DNA from: Anomaloglossus baeobatrachus | Taxonomy: Eukaryota > Chordata > Amphibia > Anura > Aromobatidae | Direction: 5' to 3' | Assembly (NCBI RefSeq): GCF_048569485.1 | Contig: NC_134353.1 | Location: forward strand, 66,408,221-66,472,220 | DNA length: 64,000 bases | In this document: positions 47,567 through 57,325 of the stretch, in pieces | How the letters are laid out: the number at the start of each line of letters is the position of its first letter | How positions within the stretch are numbered: position 1 is the first letter of the stretch | Made by a program: the position numbers and the translations under genes | Notes under the pieces: model-generated | The model's database searches: none | Seen by the model: only the letters and a program-made list of their open reading frames with translations | Told to the model about the DNA's origin: nothing

Positions 47567-49426
47567 TTACACAGATTCCTCCTCACCAGGGCTTGGGCCT
47601 GTAGGGCTATGGCACCTGTTGCTTTCTCCATCTCTGTCATCATCTGTAGTGGTCTCATCAACGGGTTCTTTATCTTTTCTTTCCTCTTCTTCTGTATCTG
47701 TTTCTTTTTCTCCTTCTTTATCTTGTAGTGTTGAGACAGCAGGGTTTCTGTAGGGATTTCTGGGGCATGGTGTGACATCTAGTGCGTACCATCCGCGTTC
47801 TCCTTGGTGTTTGGTGAATTCTACCGGGTCTCCTATCTGTAGGTTTCTTCCTGGATGTCCTCTAGGTAAATGTGCTCTTACATCCCTTCTGTTCACAAAA
47901 ATGCCCTCCTTTACACCAGGTGCTACTATAAAGCCATATCCAGACCTTAGACTGAAGTCTTCTACAACTCCTCGACAAAGTGGGCCTCTGACCTGGGATT
48001 TGGCTCTTCTCAAGGACCGCTTTTCCTCTAAGTCTCTGGCCGTGACCTCGTCCTTCTCCTCGGGAGACTGCTGTGCAGGTGGATCCCTTGTCCTACTGCG
48101 GCGCCGTGTCCTGCGGGCTGGGTCCTGCCTGACTGCCACCTCACCGCTTGCAGGCTCCCAGGTGATGTATTTGGACAGATCTTCTTCAGCGGAGGATGTC
48201 GGGCCCTCTTCATCCCAGCGGGAGTACGGCAGCATCTCTAGCTCTTGGACTGGTGCTGCATCCGCTGCTGACGGCTCTGGGGTCAGCTTCTCAGCTTTCT
48301 GGCCTCCCCTCCCCCTTAGTTCTTCTGAGCACTCCTCTTGTGGCAGCGCTAGGGATGGATGTTCATCAGCAGGCCAGGGCGGTGGACTCCTTGGCGTGGA
48401 TGTTGCAGGAGTCTTCCTGTGGGTGTGCGGGGGGAGCAGATACCGGTCCACCATCTCCTTTGGGAAGTGGGCCTCTAGATCAGCCTTCAGCTTCCAGTAT
48501 TCGGGGTCCTCCCCCAGCATGGACTTCCCAGCAGGGACTTCCTTGGGCTGGGGAGTGATGTCTGCTCTGGCCTTGCAGGCCGGGGTAGATAATTGTACAG
48601 TCTTGCCTTGGCGGGCCGCGACTGGCAGGGCGGCGGCGTGAATCAGCGTCGCTGTTGTGGCCGGTTCTTGGCGGGCCGGGCTGGGCGTCGCTGCAGCGGT
48701 CTGGGCTTGGCGGACCGCACCTGACTTGGCGGCGGCCTGGGTCAGCGCCGCCGCGCCGGGCATCTCTCCAGGGACCGCAGGCATGGCAGCAGGGGTCGGG
48801 GCACTCGCGCTGGCAGGGGCAACACAGGACTCACCCATCGGTAGCATCATCGGGGCCTGAGTCGTCGCCGCTCGGTCTGGCACCCGTCGTGCGGTTCCCC
48901 TCTCGTAGGCCTGAACCGCCGCAGCCATCTCCTGCAGCTCCGCACGTCCCTCTCGGATCTGCTGCACGATCCTCGCTTCCAGTCGGTTACTGAACTGGGC
49001 AAGCTCCCAGGACCACCAGGCAGCGGAACCCGGCTCTGGGCTCCTATCTTCAGACGCCATCTTCACCACGTCGTCGCTGCTCTGCAGATCTTTTCTCAGC
49101 AGCAGGCCTCCGACTCTTCCTTGCAGCCTCAGTGCCAGTTCCTTCACTGCCTTGAACTCTTCTCCCAACAGCAGGCTTATCAGTCTCTGCTCTGCCTTTT
49201 CCAGCAGCAGGCTTCTGGCTCCCTTTCCTTCCCGACGTCCCTGAACGCCTCCGCTCTCATCACTTGCGAGACCAGGACCCTGCAGGGGATCTCTGGGTAG
49301 CCACACCTCTTCGTGGGCGGTAACTTCTCCCAGCGCGGGCTGCTGTGGTTTTTCAGCGCGCTTTTCATGGTGGCAATATGGCGGCGCTTCCAATTTTTCA
49401 AGCGGACCGCCCAGGCACATGGTCAC
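47567..49426 (-). CDS. 619-aa cold-shock-domain protein of the LTR element
   Basis: One uninterrupted frame; the first ATG is 44 nt after the 5' LTR. In order: a charged N-terminus; a helical segment (about 70-110); an acidic and Trp-bearing segment (128-175, WWSWELAQFSNRLEARIVQQ); a long Ala/Pro-rich low-complexity stretch (185-300); a short conserved-looking block (305-340, DPEYWKLKADLEAHFPKEMV); an Arg cluster (438-447, RRTRRRSRTR); a cold shock domain (about 482-553); an acidic Glu/Asp/Lys tail (570-619). The cold shock domain shows RSGYGFI (RNP1), EGIFVNRRDV (RNP2), then NLQIGDPVEF and ALDVTP. YBX proteins read VRNGYGFI, EDVFVHQ, VGDGETVEF and AANVTGP at these places. The Trp of the KWFN motif is replaced. 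Inference: a nucleic-acid-binding, gag-like or accessory role. No capsid, zinc knuckle or protease motif was recognised. Confidence 0.8.
   Translation of the reverse strand: MTMCLGGPLEKLEAPPYCHHEKRAEKPQQPALGEVTAHEEVWLPRDPLQGPGLASDESGGVQGRREGKGARSLLLEKAEQRLISLLLGEEFKAVKELALRLQGRVGGLLLRKDLQSSDDVVKMASEDRSPEPGSAAWWSWELAQFSNRLEARIVQQIREGRAELQEMAAAVQAYERGTARRVPDRAATTQAPMMLPMGESCVAPASASAPTPAAMPAVPGEMPGAAALTQAAAKSGAVRQAQTAAATPSPARQEPATTATLIHAAALPVAARQGKTVQLSTPACKARADITPQPKEVPAGKSMLGEDPEYWKLKADLEAHFPKEMVDRYLLPPHTHRKTPATSTPRSPPPWPADEHPSLALPQEECSEELRGRGGQKAEKLTPEPSAADAAPVQELEMLPYSRWDEEGPTSSAEEDLSKYITWEPASGEVAVRQDPARRTRRRSRTRDPPAQQSPEEKDEVTARDLEEKRSLRRAKSQVRGPLCRGVVEDFSLRSGYGFIVAPGVKEGIFVNRRDVRAHLPRGHPGRNLQIGDPVEFTKHQGERGWYALDVTPCPRNPYRNPAVSTLQDKEGEKETDTEEEERKDKEPVDETTTDDDRDGESNRCHSPTGPSPGEEESV
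47768..47983 (-). other. Cold shock domain (YBX-like) within the LTR-element ORF
   Basis: Residues about 482-553 of the 619-aa protein: a five-strand OB-type fold is expected from G-V-V-x-x-F-S-x-R-S-G-Y-G-F-I, the IFVNRRDV strand, and H-P-G-R-N-L-x-x-G-D-P-V-E-F. That last segment resembles the YBX-specific N-P-R-K-Y-L-x-S-V-G-D-G-E-x-V-E-F loop more than bacterial CspA. Aromatic RNA-contact positions Tyr and Phe of GYGFI are kept; FVHQ is FVNR. Confidence 0.85.
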
Positions 49427-49449
49427 CTGTCTGAACAGGTCTAGTCCTT

Positions 49450-49467
49450 ATCCTGTTCGTGACGCCA
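49450..49467 (-). other. Primer binding site, tRNA-Ser(CGA)-like
   Basis: Minus strand TGGCGTCACGAACAGGAT, 3 nt after the 5' LTR. Its complement ATCCTGTTCGTGACGCCA equals, from memory, the last 15 bases of a vertebrate tRNA-Ser(CGA) plus the added CCA (18/18). Confidence 0.8.
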
Positions 49468-49470
49468 GGA

Positions 49471-50594
49471 TGTGGGGCCCCGAGGTGCGGTGTCGGTGCA
49501 GCTGTGCATTACCTTCAGGGACTCCACGCAGCTGGATCTTGTCACAGGTAGGAAATCCTCTTTTGATTGTCGTGACGCCACTCTCAGAATTGCGGTCAGT
49601 GGAGACCGCCACTGCAGGTTAGGGGTGCCTGGGGCCGATAGTGGGTGCAGTCAGTTGTAATAGCCTCCTGAGAGTGAGGCATGCCCCAGGGCCCCGTGTA
49701 GATGTGTGGAACTACAAGTCGCAGAATGACTCACACGCACAAGCAGAATGTCTTTCAAGGGTTTTACTCACTGAGGGTGGCAGGGGGAGTAACCCGGGCG
49801 TAGCTGGGATGAACCAGGCTGGAACCAGGTGTCCTTCAGGCTGACTGATGAGGGTGGCTACTGACTCGCCTTCCTTAGCCCTTTGTGTTTTGGGGTAACC
49901 CCTGCTTGAAGCCCTGCTGGGGTCGCCCAGGGATGTTGCTGGTGCCTCTCTCCCCTTCCTTTTGGCCCGTTTGCTTGTAGCCTGGACCAGGTCACTCCGG
50001 CTGCTTGCCTCCTGTGAGCTATGGGCCCTCACTTTGCTACGTGGCTGCGGACTCTGTGGTGTTGTCTTGGGGGTGTAAAGTGCCCCCTCATGCAGGTTTG
50101 GCAAAGGACAGGTGAATCTATCCCTGCACTGGGACCTGTTACCCGGTCGGGCCTGGTAACTCCCTGACAGTCTCCTTACTCCCCACTCCGTTGCTCTCTC
50201 TTTAGCCGTGGGTGGATTTCGGGCAGCACTACCAGGTGACCGTTCTCCCCCGTCGGTAGCCACTGCGCGTACGTTGTCAGAATTGTGTCGAGCTCCAGGG
50301 TCGGCTTCTGCTCTCCCTGAACTTCACTACCCAACTCCTCTCGGCTCACTCCTCACTCCTGTTCCCGCCTACGTCACCTAGCAACCAGGCTCTCTACCAC
50401 ACCCCTTGAGTGGAGATGGAGGCCTCGCCCCCTCCTGGGATCCCCAGGGGTCCTCCCAAAGGTACATGTGTGAGACCTGATCACTATGCGCCTGTGTAGT
50501 CACACCTCGGTCAGCCTTCTGGATTACCTGTTTTGTACTGTCCCCAGCATGGGTGCAGTACTCAGTGGTGCCTGACCAGGTCAGGGGCGCCACA
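49471..50594 (-). repeat. 5' LTR of the cold-shock-domain LTR element
   Basis: 1,124 bp, about 99.5% identical to 45779-46904. Carries at 49571-49580 a copy of the 'tggcgtcacg' motif that also begins the primer binding site. Confidence 0.93.
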
Positions 50595-51174
50595 TCTGTC
50601 TCTGCGCAAAACATGCGAGTGCAGACCAATGTTTCACACGCTTCCATAGGCTTGTATGGGGGTGGGTGAGCGGAGACTGGCTGCAAAACGCAGCATGCTG
50701 CGATTGCACCGAGAGCATGATTCGTATGGAGAAATAAAAGGAAGAGGACACTGTCTCATTGATTAACACTGGTGGCAGTGCAATCCGATGTTTTGTCGGA
50801 TCGCATTCGCACAGAGAAATCGCAAGTGGAAAAGAGCCCTGACACTCAGAGTGGGGGGGGTAGGGGTGGAGACAAAAGAAACCATAGGGGACAAGGGCAT
50901 TCTAATTGACAATGCAGGTGTCAGCGCAAGCCGTGTTCAATCAGGAACAGATGCAGAGGAGAAAGAAGAAGAAGAAAAAAAAAAATCCACAGCCCCACTA
51001 CATAAATTTGATATAGCTGTAATTGTTTCAACCCACAAAATAAAAAAAATAGCATAATAAGTTATTAGTAAACATTAAAAAAAAATGGAAAGTTGGTTAG
51101 CTCACCATTATAAATACAGAAGTGGTGCCCGTGTTTATATTATACTTTTCCTCTGATTATTCCACTCCTGGTTT

Positions 51175-52001
51175 TGGCTGCAACAACTGAGATAAAAACC
51201 TCACCAAATACTCAACGTGTGAACGTGGACAAGAAAAAAAGCACAGTGGGCAGATTACTATAAGGCCATGTGCACACGTTGAGTATTTGGTGAGGGGTTT
51301 TTTTACCTGTTTTTGCAGCCAAAACTAGGAGTGGAACAATCAGAGGAAAAGTATAATAGAAACACGGGCACGAGTGCTGTATTTAACACCCACTCCTGGT
51401 TTTGGCTACAAATACTGAGGTAAAAAACTCAAATACTCAACATGTGCACATTGCCTTATAGAAATCTGCCCACTGCTTTTTTTTTTTTTTTAGGCCTCAT
51501 GCACACATTGGGTATTTGGTGAGTTTTTTACCTCAGTATTTGTATCCAAATCCAGGAGTGGGTGATAGAAACACGGGCACCATTGCTGTATTTATAATTC
51601 CACTCCTGGTTTTGGCTTCAAATACTGAGATAAAAAACTCAAAACACCCAATGTGTGCATGTGGTCCTACAGTGAGCAGATTTCTATAAGGCCACGTGCA
51701 CAGATTGAGTATTTGGTGAGTTTTCACTTCAGTATCTATTAGGCCATGTGCACAGGTTGTGTATTTGGTGAGTTTTCACCTCAGTATCTATTAGGCCATG
51801 TGTAGTGATGAGCGAGTACTAAAAAGCTCGGGTGCTCGAGGCTCGGGTTGAGCATCCCAAGATACTCGTGTACTCGGCCCGAGCACCGAGCCCAATGTTA
51901 TCCTATGGGAGACCCGAGTATTTTTGTGAAATGACCACCGGCAGCATGTAGAAACCATAAAACTGTAAATTAAAAAAAAAACCGTGCGTGTGTGTGTAAG
52001 C

Positions 52002-52083
<82 letters not shown>

Positions 52084-52560
52084 GCGGAGTGGAGTGCGGG
52101 AGGGGCCGTAGCCGAGCGGGGAAGTGTCGGGCTAAAGGCACGGTCATTCTGTGAGGGCCGGCCAATCACTGCAATTCCACAAGTAACAGGGCTGTGGCAT
52201 TGCGGTCTGCCAGCCAATCCCTGCATGAGGGCTGGCTCTCAAAAGAGCGCCAACATGAAGACCACGAGTACAGCACGAGTATCGCGAAATTACTCGGTAC
52301 CCGCCGAGTAGCCCGAGTACAGTGATACTCGTGCGAGTACCGAGTAGTGACAAGCATACTCGCTCAACACTAGCCATGTGCACAGGTTGTGTATTTGGTG
52401 AGTTTTCACCTCAGTATCTATTAGGCCACGTGCACACTGAGTATTTGGTGAGTTTTTACCTGAGTATCTATTAGGCCATGTGCACAGGTTGAGTATTTGG
52501 TGAGGTTTTTACCTCAGTATTTGCAGCCAAAACCAGATGTGGATGATAAATACAGAAGAG
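51175..52560. repeat. Cluster of 'gccatgtgcacacgttgag' repeats
   Basis: Several tandem and inverted partial copies of a MITE whose end reads 'aggccatgtgcacacgttga' plus 'gtatttggtgag'. Inverted partners such as 'actcaacatgtgcaca' occur at 51430 and 51640. At 51700-51795 and 52375-52510 the same 50-bp end is repeated head to tail. A hAT-type MITE sits inside. Confidence 0.75.
51803..52372. mobile_element. hAT-type MITE with perfect 8-bp target duplication
   Basis: Ends TAGTGATGAGCGAGTA and TACTCGCTCAACACTA are inverted copies (15/16). GCCATGTG flanks both sides (51795-51802 and 52373-52380). The interior repeats 'ctcgggtgctcg' palindromes and holds a 75-bp (AT)n run at about 52008-52081. Confidence 0.93.
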
Positions 52561-53595
52561 ATGCCCGTGATTCTACAGAAACAATTAGTGAGCTTTTTTT
52601 AAAATATAGATAGAAATGTAAAACTTAATGGGGTTTTTTGGGTTACTTTTGCTTCCAAAGAAGTGTGAGGGGATGAGGGGTTGAATTTGAGTCCCATTTT
52701 TTTTTTCCAGAATTCAGATGCCTCTGTAATTAGAGCAGAAAATAAAAAAAAGTAAACCTGACACCCTGTAATTAATTAGCAATTAGACTCACGTGTCCTC
52801 GCCTTGTCAGTACTCATGTTACTTATATTAGCATATGAATGGCGGCTTTGATGGCTACGGCCATGTTCACACTTTGTTCCAGTACTAGCTATGTAAATGA
52901 CATCAATCATTTACTGATCTATGTGTAGATGAGTAAATAATCTGATATATACACTGCGGAAATCAACATGCAAATTTATCTGCGACTAGGCAATTCAGGG
53001 TGAAACCTAAGGTAAATCAGCAGCAAAATCCGCATGGAAGCTGAATGGATTTTGCTGCTGATTTTATTTCTTCACAGTGGGAAAGACAAATGAGCTGTAA
53101 TGGGAAAATGCTGTCAGGACCCCGTCATACGTCCGTGTGTCCAGTATGTGCGAGGTTCATTTTTGCACGTACCGGAGACATGAACAAACGTGTTTTCACA
53201 TGGACCGTGTGTCCGTTTTTCTCCAGTAGCATGGCTGTCACACAACCCGCACACTGATGTGCTCCGTGTGACATGTACCGGAGAAAACATGTCTGTGAAA
53301 TAAAATGCTTTTCCATACTCGCCTGTCTCCACCACTGATGTCTCCAGCACTGCTGTCACTTGCTTCTGACCCCACTCATTATGCTTATTGCATATTCACT
53401 GCACCGAGGACCAGAAGCAGCAGCAGCACCATGGACAGGCAAGTGTAAAAGTTAATTTTATGTCACATGACCGCTGAAGCTAATTGGTGGCCGCTGATCG
53501 TCTGCAGCGGTAGATACAGCACTGGCATTGCAGGAATGGCACCAGTTCAGGACATGAGTATTACTTTTTATTTTTTGTTCTGCCCCACAGAACTA

Positions 53596-53849
53596 TTAGG
53601 GTATGACCGCACTTGGCTTTTTACCTGCTTTTTTGCTGCTTTTTCAACTGCAGCGTTTAATGCCAAAATGGATGTGTTCTGCTTTTCAAGCAAAGTCTAT
53701 GGGAATTTGGGTTTCTTGTCCGCACTATGCTGTTCAAAATGCTGCTTTTTTGTGGCAGAAATTTGGGCAAAAACTCTGCTTTTCAAAGAAAACATTAAAA
53801 CGCTGCAGTTGAAAAAGCAGCAAAAAAGCAAAGTGCAGTCATACCCTTA
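53596..53849. mobile_element. MITE with 'ttagggtatgaccgcac' ends
   Basis: Left end TTAGGGTATGACCGCACTT and right end AAGTGCAGTCATACCCTTA are inverted copies; long inner arms with 'gctgctttttcaactgcagc' and 'gctgcagttgaaaaagcagc' form a hairpin. Located in intron 1 of the filament gene. Confidence 0.85.
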
Positions 53850-54150
53850 GGCCATGAGTGCATTTTGCGTTTTTGGTGCAATTTGTTGCTCAAGTCTCCA
53901 TGTCTCTCCTTATCCCAGGAAAGTCAATGAGATTTCTGAAGTGCTGTGCACACCTTGCAGTTTTGGGTGCAGAAAAAAGAAGCAGCATGTTAATTCTTGG
54001 TGCTTCATTACTGACGTTTAGTAGCCCTTCCAGCCAATATTTCAGTAAATAACATATGGCACAAAAACACATGCATTTTTTGGTGCGGTTTTCTGCCACA
54101 TGGTGCAGATTTTGGTACAGAACACTTCTGCACCAAAAACTCCTCGTGCC
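53850..54150. repeat. Degenerate 'gcatgtgcacac'-type MITE
   Basis: 'ggccatgagtgcattttgcg' and 'tgcaccaaaaactcctcgtg' are weak inverted ends. Low confidence in borders. Confidence 0.45.
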
Positions 54151-54369
54151 TTAAAAGCCTTAAAAAGGGAATGTCCAAACAGCCATTGGCGCCTTTAAAA
54201 TATTCGAATACAGTATTGCATAGATAATTATTTCTGACTATATTGGCTTATTTTTCTATAATTAAGCATCTGAGAACTGTACTAACCAGCCAGAAGAGTG
54301 TGGTTGTCATTACCAGTACCAGTCTCCATCTGAATTAAATTTGCCTTTTATTTCCATTTCCTTTGGTAG

Positions 54370-55032
54370 ATGAAGCCGAAAGGACCCTACGTGAGTTTCG
54401 CCAAGACGTGGATGATGCCACGGTGCAAAAGTTGGAGTTGGAGAGAAGAGTAGAACAGCTGGTGGATGAGATTGAGTTCCTCAAAAAGCTCCACGACGAT
54501 GAAGTGGTCGACTTACTGAAACAAATCCAAGAGTCAAAGGTGACTGTGGAGATGGAGAGTGCACGGCCAGACCTACTGGCTGCATTAAGAGCCTTGAGGG
54601 TTCAGATTGAAGAAGCGGCCACCAAAAACATTCAGGAGGCTGAAAAGTGGTACAAGACCAAGCTGAATACGGCCAAAGGACAGGTGGCCAAGAACGAGGA
54701 GAAGATCCAGACTATTAAGGAAGATATCAGTAAATTCAGCTCCCAAATGTCCGACCTCCAGAGCCAGATCGACGCCTTGAGGGCCAGAAACGAAGCCTTG
54801 GAGAAGCAGCTGCAGGATTTGCAGGAAAGGCACTTGGAAGAAATTGCCATGCTTCAGAATATCATTGCTCAGCTGCAAGATAGGCTCCTAACAACAAAAG
54901 CAGATTTGGCGCGGTATTTGCAGGATTACCAAGATTTGCTACACATCAAGCTCAAGCTGGATGCGGAGATTGCGGTCTACAGGTCATTGCTGGAAGGAGA
55001 AGAAGAAAGGCTGGGCATCAAAGACGTTGAAG
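54370..55032 (+). CDS. Type III-like intermediate filament protein, exon 2 (fused rod exon)
   Basis: 663 nt from a TAG acceptor (54367-54369) to a GAAG|GTAAAA donor. It enters in phase 1, completing D of DEAERTLREFRQDVDDATV, and leaves in phase 1. It encodes the rest of coil 1B (ELERRVEQLVDEIEFLKKLH), linker 12 (ESARPDLLAALRALR), coil 2 (NIQEAEKWYKTKLNTAKGQV onward) and the helix termination motif (LKLDAEIAVYRSLLEGEEER). Vimentin, desmin and peripherin spread this stretch over five exons; here it is one, so four introns are absent. DAEIAVYRSLL replaces the usual DIEIATYRKLL, which sets it apart from vimentin and desmin themselves. The protein would assemble as a coiled-coil dimer into 10-nm filaments. 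Confidence 0.95.
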
Positions 55033-55055
55033 GTAAAAGTTTTTCAATGGGCAAG

Positions 55056-55285
55056 TTAGGCCCCACTCACACTTGCGCTATTTTGACGCAAACGCAATCT
55101 GTCAGTAATGTAGTACAGTTCATTTATTTACAGTGGAAGCGCGTTAATATGCCACGTGAGTGTGTCATGCAGTACCCGCTTGTGTCCACATGGTGTCGTG
55201 CTTCCACTGTAAATAAATGAACTGTACTACGTTAGTGACGGATTCCGTTTGCGTCAAAATAGCGCAAGTGTGAGTGGGGCCTAAC
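55056..55285. mobile_element. Highly symmetrical foldback MITE beside a splice donor
   Basis: Arms of about 95 bp, nearly perfect: 'ttaggccccactcacacttg' at the left and 'caagtgtgagtggggcctaa' at the right, with 'cagtggaagc' and 'gcttccactg' towards the loop. It begins only 23 bp after the exon 2 donor of the filament gene. Confidence 0.93.
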
Positions 55286-55393
55286 ATAGACTCTCATAAG
55301 AAATGGTTAATACAGGTTGAAAAACTAATGTCCCACCTGTGCGCAGGTTGTGTCTGGTATTGCAATTTCACCCTATAAATGTGATTAGCGCTT

Positions 55394-55912
55394 AGGTTGA
55401 GTTCACACGTCCAGTCATCAGCCATTAGAACAATCCACTTCTAAAAAAAAAAAACATAACTTTTATGTCCTGCTTTAAAAAAACCTGATTTCTGCTGCAT
55501 CTGGGGTTTTTTTTACATTGAAGTCTATGGAACACGGATCCATTAAATAGCCACCCACTATCTTCCATTGGAAACTGATCCAGTAAGCAAAAAAATGGAT
55601 CATTTGCAAATAGATGGCTATTTAATGGATTTGTTTTCCATAGACTCCAATGATAAAAAAATGAATCCCAGGTGAAATCAGTGTTTTAAAAACAGATGAA
55701 AAAAAAGTCGTGTTTGCAGAACTTTTTTGCCAATGGATTGTTACTGGAGTCGATCTAATGGATGATTACAGGACATGTGAACAAAGGCTAAAACTACAGG
55801 ACATGTGAACAAAGCCTAAAACTACAGGACATGTGAACAAAGCCTAAAGCTACAGGACATGTGAACAAAGCCTAAAGCTACAGGACATGTGAACAAAGCC
55901 TAAAGCTACAAC
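55394..55912. repeat. MITE with a tandemly amplified end
   Basis: A MITE with ends like 'gttgagttcacacgtcc' and 'ggacatgtgaacaaag' finishes in five tandem copies of a 28-bp unit, 'acaggacatgtgaacaaagc' plus 'ctaaagct' (about 55770-55912). The first unit belongs to the MITE end; the others are duplicates of it. Confidence 0.8.
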
Positions 55913-56393
55913 ACCCAGCTCATATATTCAGCCCTAGTTAGTAAACTCATTTGGAAGTTTTCACATCATCACTTCCTATGAGTTCCGGTCGAGATTTGCA
56001 AACCTAAGGCCCCATTCACATAGTGTTTTTTTCTTGTGTGAGTGCCATTTGTGTTTTTTATGGATGGCAATCATGCATATTACAGTCTATGGTGCAGTTC
56101 ATATGTTCGTGAGTTGTCCCGTCCCCCCATGAAAAAAAACCTGATGAAAATTGGACAAAACTCTGACAACTGATGAAAATCACTCATAAAACTTAGTCCA
56201 TGTTGTTTTTAGAAACTGCAGGCCAGCAATGTATGTGGATTTCATGGTATCATTGCTATAAATGAGTGGACACTGCGCAAAAAAGGTTTCTACAGCAGAA
56301 AGTAACTTCACACAGTTTAAAAAAAAAACCAAAAAAACCCAAACAAACACATTTTAGGCTGATTTTGTACACACAAAAAGACACAGATTAAGG

Positions 56394-56568
56394 CAGAAGT
56401 CACATTTGTGAGTCTCACATTGCATCACCCGGCTCGGCCTGCCGCTCTCCAGACAGGAGCGTCTCAGTTACATAGAAATACATGCAGCCGACCCGCTCCT
56501 GTCCGGAGAGTGTGTGCCGCGCCGGGCGATGTGATGCGAGACTCGCGCCAGTGTGACTCCAGCCTTAA
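56394..56568. mobile_element. Small MITE with 'aaggcagaagtcacattt' ends
   Basis: 'ggcagaagtcacatttgtga' and 'cgccagtgtgactccagcc' are inverted ends, with inner arms 'ctctccagacaggagcg' and 'cgctcctgtccggagag'. Confidence 0.75.
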
Positions 56569-56575
56569 AGACTGA

Positions 56576-57325
56576 GTTAGGCTATGGGCGCACGCTGCGT
56601 TTTTATGTGACCACAAAGATGCAGCGTTTTTGTGCGTTTTTGGCTGCTAAAAAACACACAAACGCACCTGCGGTAAAAAACGCATAAAAAAGCATGCATT
56701 TTTTTCGCGTTTTTGCTGCGTTTTTTTCCAGTGCATTGCATGGGTGAAAAACGCTGGCAAAAACGCAGAAATAATTGACATGTTGCATCTTTGTGGTCAC
56801 CACAAAAACGCACCTAAAACAAAACTGCACTGTGCGGACAGCAAAAATGAAAACTCATAGACTTTGCTGGGAAAGGAAAGTCATGCAGTTTTAAGACCAA
56901 AAACGCACCCGAAAAACGTGCAAAAACGCCGCGAACAAACAAACCGTGCTCACATAGCATAAGGCCTTGTGCACACAGTGCGTTTTTTTTTATACAGATT
57001 TAGTGGAGATTGTGGCCCAAATCAGCATGTCTATCTTCATGCCATCAAAATCAATGAGTATTCAGAAGTGCTGTGCGCACGTTGCTTCTTTTTTACTTGC
57101 AAATTTGGTGCAGAAAATAATCTGCACCATGTCAATTATTGGTGCATTTTTCCCTACATTTTTTAAGCCCTTCTTTAACCCATTGACTTAATTTAAAAAA
57201 AAAAAATGCATGCCACAAAAATACGCCTCAAAACGCATGCTTTTTTTGGTGCGTTTTTCTGCCAGAAGGTGCAGATTTCATGCAATTTCTGCACCAAATC
57301 TGCAGCATGTGTACATGCCCTAATA
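56576..57325. repeat. Two adjoining 'gcgcacgctgcg / gcacacagtgcg' MITEs
   Basis: First element about 56576-56963 (ends 'taggctatgggcgcacgctg' and 'gctcacatagcat'); second about 56963-57325 (ends 'aggccttgtgcacacagtgc' and 'catgtgtacatgccct'). Both are rich in 'gcgtttttgc' and lack coding content. Confidence 0.65.

Larger units (their letters stand above)
45779..50594 (-). mobile_element. Non-autonomous LTR element encoding a cold-shock-domain protein
   Basis: Two 1.1-kb LTRs (45779-46904 and 49471-50594) flank a 2.57-kb internal region, and TCTG occurs on both sides (45775-45778, 50595-50598). The polypurine tract lies next to the left LTR and the primer binding site next to the right LTR, so the element reads on the minus strand. 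The LTRs differ by about five substitutions and one 2-nt indel, roughly 0.5%, so the insertion is young. There is no reverse transcriptase, integrase, protease or envelope reading; the single long frame is the 619-codon ORF. It looks whole for a non-autonomous element and would depend on enzymes from another element. LTR layout is shared with all the solo LTRs listed here. Confidence 0.88.
45608..50838. mobile_element. MITE split by the LTR element
   Basis: The left end GGCTCTTTTCCACTTG (45608-45623) and right end CAAGTGGAAAAGAGCC (50823-50838) are exact inverse copies. The original element was about 410 bp and now contains the whole LTR element 45779-50594. Confidence 0.8.

Noticed and set aside
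47772-48993. Plus-strand reading frames of 289, 120 and 112 aa
   Set aside because: They are the antisense of the 619-aa frame of the LTR element and show no domain, while the minus frame has the cold shock domain and element context.
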